A stretch of 23,371 nt of DNA, from contig UQNM01000037.1 in assembly GCA_900542395.1 (NCBI GenBank), forward strand, positions 1 to 23,371. The letters run 5' to 3'. A program made the position numbers and the translations under genes. Below, piece after piece: positions 22,334 to 23,371 of the stretch (its first letter is position 1; each line of letters opens with the position of its first letter). Under the pieces are notes generated by a model. The model had not been told where the DNA came from, ran no database searches, and worked only from the letters and a program-made list of their open reading frames with translations. This stretch comes from an uncultured Eubacteriales bacterium. Its GTDB lineage: Bacteria; Bacillota; Clostridia; Christensenellales; Aristaeellaceae.

Positions 22334-22853
22334 ATTCGTCTCCTCCTTTGACCCATCGGGGCAGGCCGCAGACCACGCGGCAGACATGATCCGCCCGCGC
22401 AGCGACAGCGTTGTTCACCCGCGCCAGCGCCAGCAGGTATCGCGCCGTGTCCCCCGCGTAATCCGCGCCGCCGCGAAATACCTCGTTGGATACGACGATC
22501 AGATGCGCGCATTGCCGGTGCAGGCGCTCCACGCCGCGCACCGCCGCCTCCGCCGCGTCCCGCCCCGCGCCGTCCGCGTCGTACAGCTCGTTGGCGACCA
22601 GATTGCCCATGTCCTCCAGCAGCACCGTCCCCCGCGCGGGCAGAATCAGCCGGTCAAGCCCGATCGGACATTCCAGCGTGTCAAATCGCTTTTCCCGGCG
22701 CATGTCCCGGTGGCGCGCCACGCGCCTTTCGCTCTCCGCATCCCAGATGCGCATGGTCGCCACATAAAAGCGCGGCAGGCCGCTCTGCACGGCCAAACGC
22801 TCCGCAAACGCGCTCTTTCCGCTGGCCGAGCCGCCGATCACCAGCGTCAGCAT
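22320..22853 (-). CDS. cobU: Adenosylcobinamide kinase / guanylyltransferase CobU
   Basis: A 177-residue bifunctional enzyme that phosphorylates adenosylcobinamide and transfers GMP to it. The P-loop GGSASGKS (7-14), FYVATMRIWD (29-38), RHRDMRR (48-53), LLEDMGNLVANEL (78-90) and VVSNEVFRGG (120-129) match the family. Length is normal. The ATG at 22853 lies seven bases inside the end of cobT, which fits the coupled operon; the longer frame to 23171 is a shadow of cobT. Confidence 0.94.
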   Translation of the reverse strand: MLTLVIGGSASGKSAFAERLAVQSGLPRFYVATMRIWDAESERRVARHRDMRREKRFDTLECPIGLDRLILPARGTVLLEDMGNLVANELYDADGAGRDAAEAAVRGVERLHRQCAHLIVVSNEVFRGGADYAGDTARYLLALARVNNAVAARADHVCRVVCGLPRWVKGGDEFGRA

Positions 22854-23371
22854 TGCGGCGTATACGGCGCAATGCCGCCCTCCGCAAACGAATAGCAGCC
22901 CTGATACACCGCCAGCGCCATATCCCACAGCGGGATGGACGCGACCGCGCCCGTCCCCTCGCCCAGATGCATCCCCGCCGTAATCAGCGGGCGCTTGCCC
23001 AGCGCCTCCATCACCCGCCGCGCCGCCGGTTCGGAGGACGCATGGCTGGCGAAGATCGCCGCTTCCGCCTTCGGGCAGAGGCGCACCGCGCACAGCGCCG
23101 CCACCCCGCTGATGAATCCATCCATCACAATCGGCACGCGATAGCGCGCGCCGCCCAGAAACACGCCGCAAAGCCCCGCGATGTCCAGCCCGCCGAGCTT
23201 ACCGAGCACATCCAGCGCGTCCGCCGCGTTCGGGCGGTTGCGCGAAATGCCGCGCCGAATCGCGTCGAGCTTGCGCCCGAACCCCTCGTCGGAAAGCCCC
23301 GCGCCCCGCCCGGTCATCCGCTCCACCGGCTCGCCCAAAAGCACCGCCGCCACCGCGCTGGACGTCGTCGT
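22847..23371 (-). CDS. cobT: Nicotinate-nucleotide--dimethylbenzimidazole phosphoribosyltransferase CobT (5' end outside the window)
   Basis: The last 174 residues of CobT, which makes alpha-ribazole phosphate from a lower-ligand base and nicotinate mononucleotide. Translation is open to the window edge and begins TTTSSAVAAVLLGEPVERMT, a typical internal CobT segment, so the true start lies beyond 23371. TGRGAGLSD, GGLDIAGLCGVFLG, PIVMDGFISG and LITAGMHLGEGTGA are visible; the glutamate in LGEGTGA is in the catalytic position. It is the most upstream cob gene in view; any cobalamin riboswitch would lie outside. Confidence 0.95.
   Translation of the reverse strand, partial: TTTSSAVAAVLLGEPVERMTGRGAGLSDEGFGRKLDAIRRGISRNRPNAADALDVLGKLGGLDIAGLCGVFLGGARYRVPIVMDGFISGVAALCAVRLCPKAEAAIFASHASSEPAARRVMEALGKRPLITAGMHLGEGTGAVASIPLWDMALAVYQGCYSFAEGGIAPYTPQC

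Overview
The window looks like chromosome from an anaerobic Gram-positive bacterium of the Clostridia (Bacillota), probably a high-GC gut or rumen lineage. This rests on AGGAGG-type ribosome binding sites before nearly every gene, MKKILSMLL-type signal peptides, sigma-A-like promoters and the relatedness of the proteins. I cannot name a genus. Most of the window is GC-rich. Positions 1-1620 and about 15900-17100 are visibly AT-richer and bounded by repeats, so they look acquired.

Layout. (1) 1-1600: a small accessory array on the minus strand, with a NAT_N/GNAT_C-type acyltransferase gene and a 70-residue DUF6199-like membrane protein gene. Each sits between the same upstream repeat (carrying a -10 box, TATAAT) and the same downstream repeat, like cassettes. 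The acyltransferase gene also has a candidate leader-peptide attenuator. (2) 1681-11604: a complete autoinducer-2 (AI-2) uptake and processing locus. The minus arm reads lsrA-lsrC-lsrD-lsrB-lsrF, followed after a terminator by an AEC-family transporter. The divergent plus arm reads lsrR-lsrK-cupin. Gene order matches the enterobacterial lsrACDBF/lsrRK arrangement, but no lsrG is seen, and a small cupin sits at the end of the lsrRK arm. Two good divergent promoters flank an inverted repeat that is a candidate LsrR operator. (3) 11605-15097: a cluster of tandem hairpins, then minus-strand genes for an SH3-like secreted protein, a sirtuin deacylase, RecO and a DUF2238-like membrane protein. (4) 15098-17186: a 54-residue membrane peptide gene with its own promoter and terminator, then a secreted protein gene of unknown function bracketed by two 69-bp copies of the 3' end of an OmpR-family response-regulator gene. 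(5) 17183-23371: a tightly overlapping minus-strand operon for late cobalamin synthesis: cobT (cut by the window edge), cobU, cobS, a short CobU-like gene, cobC, cbiB, cobD and cobQ.

How the genes work together. By family knowledge, LsrB captures AI-2 outside the cell, LsrA/C/D import it, LsrK phosphorylates it, phospho-AI-2 releases LsrR from the divergent promoters, and LsrF cleaves the isomerised product. The cupin is the best local candidate for the isomerisation that LsrG performs in enterics. The cob operon covers attachment of the aminopropanol arm and assembly of the lower nucleotide loop. No early corrin-ring gene is in view.

No RNA genes, CRISPR arrays, transposases or complete insertion sequences were recognised.
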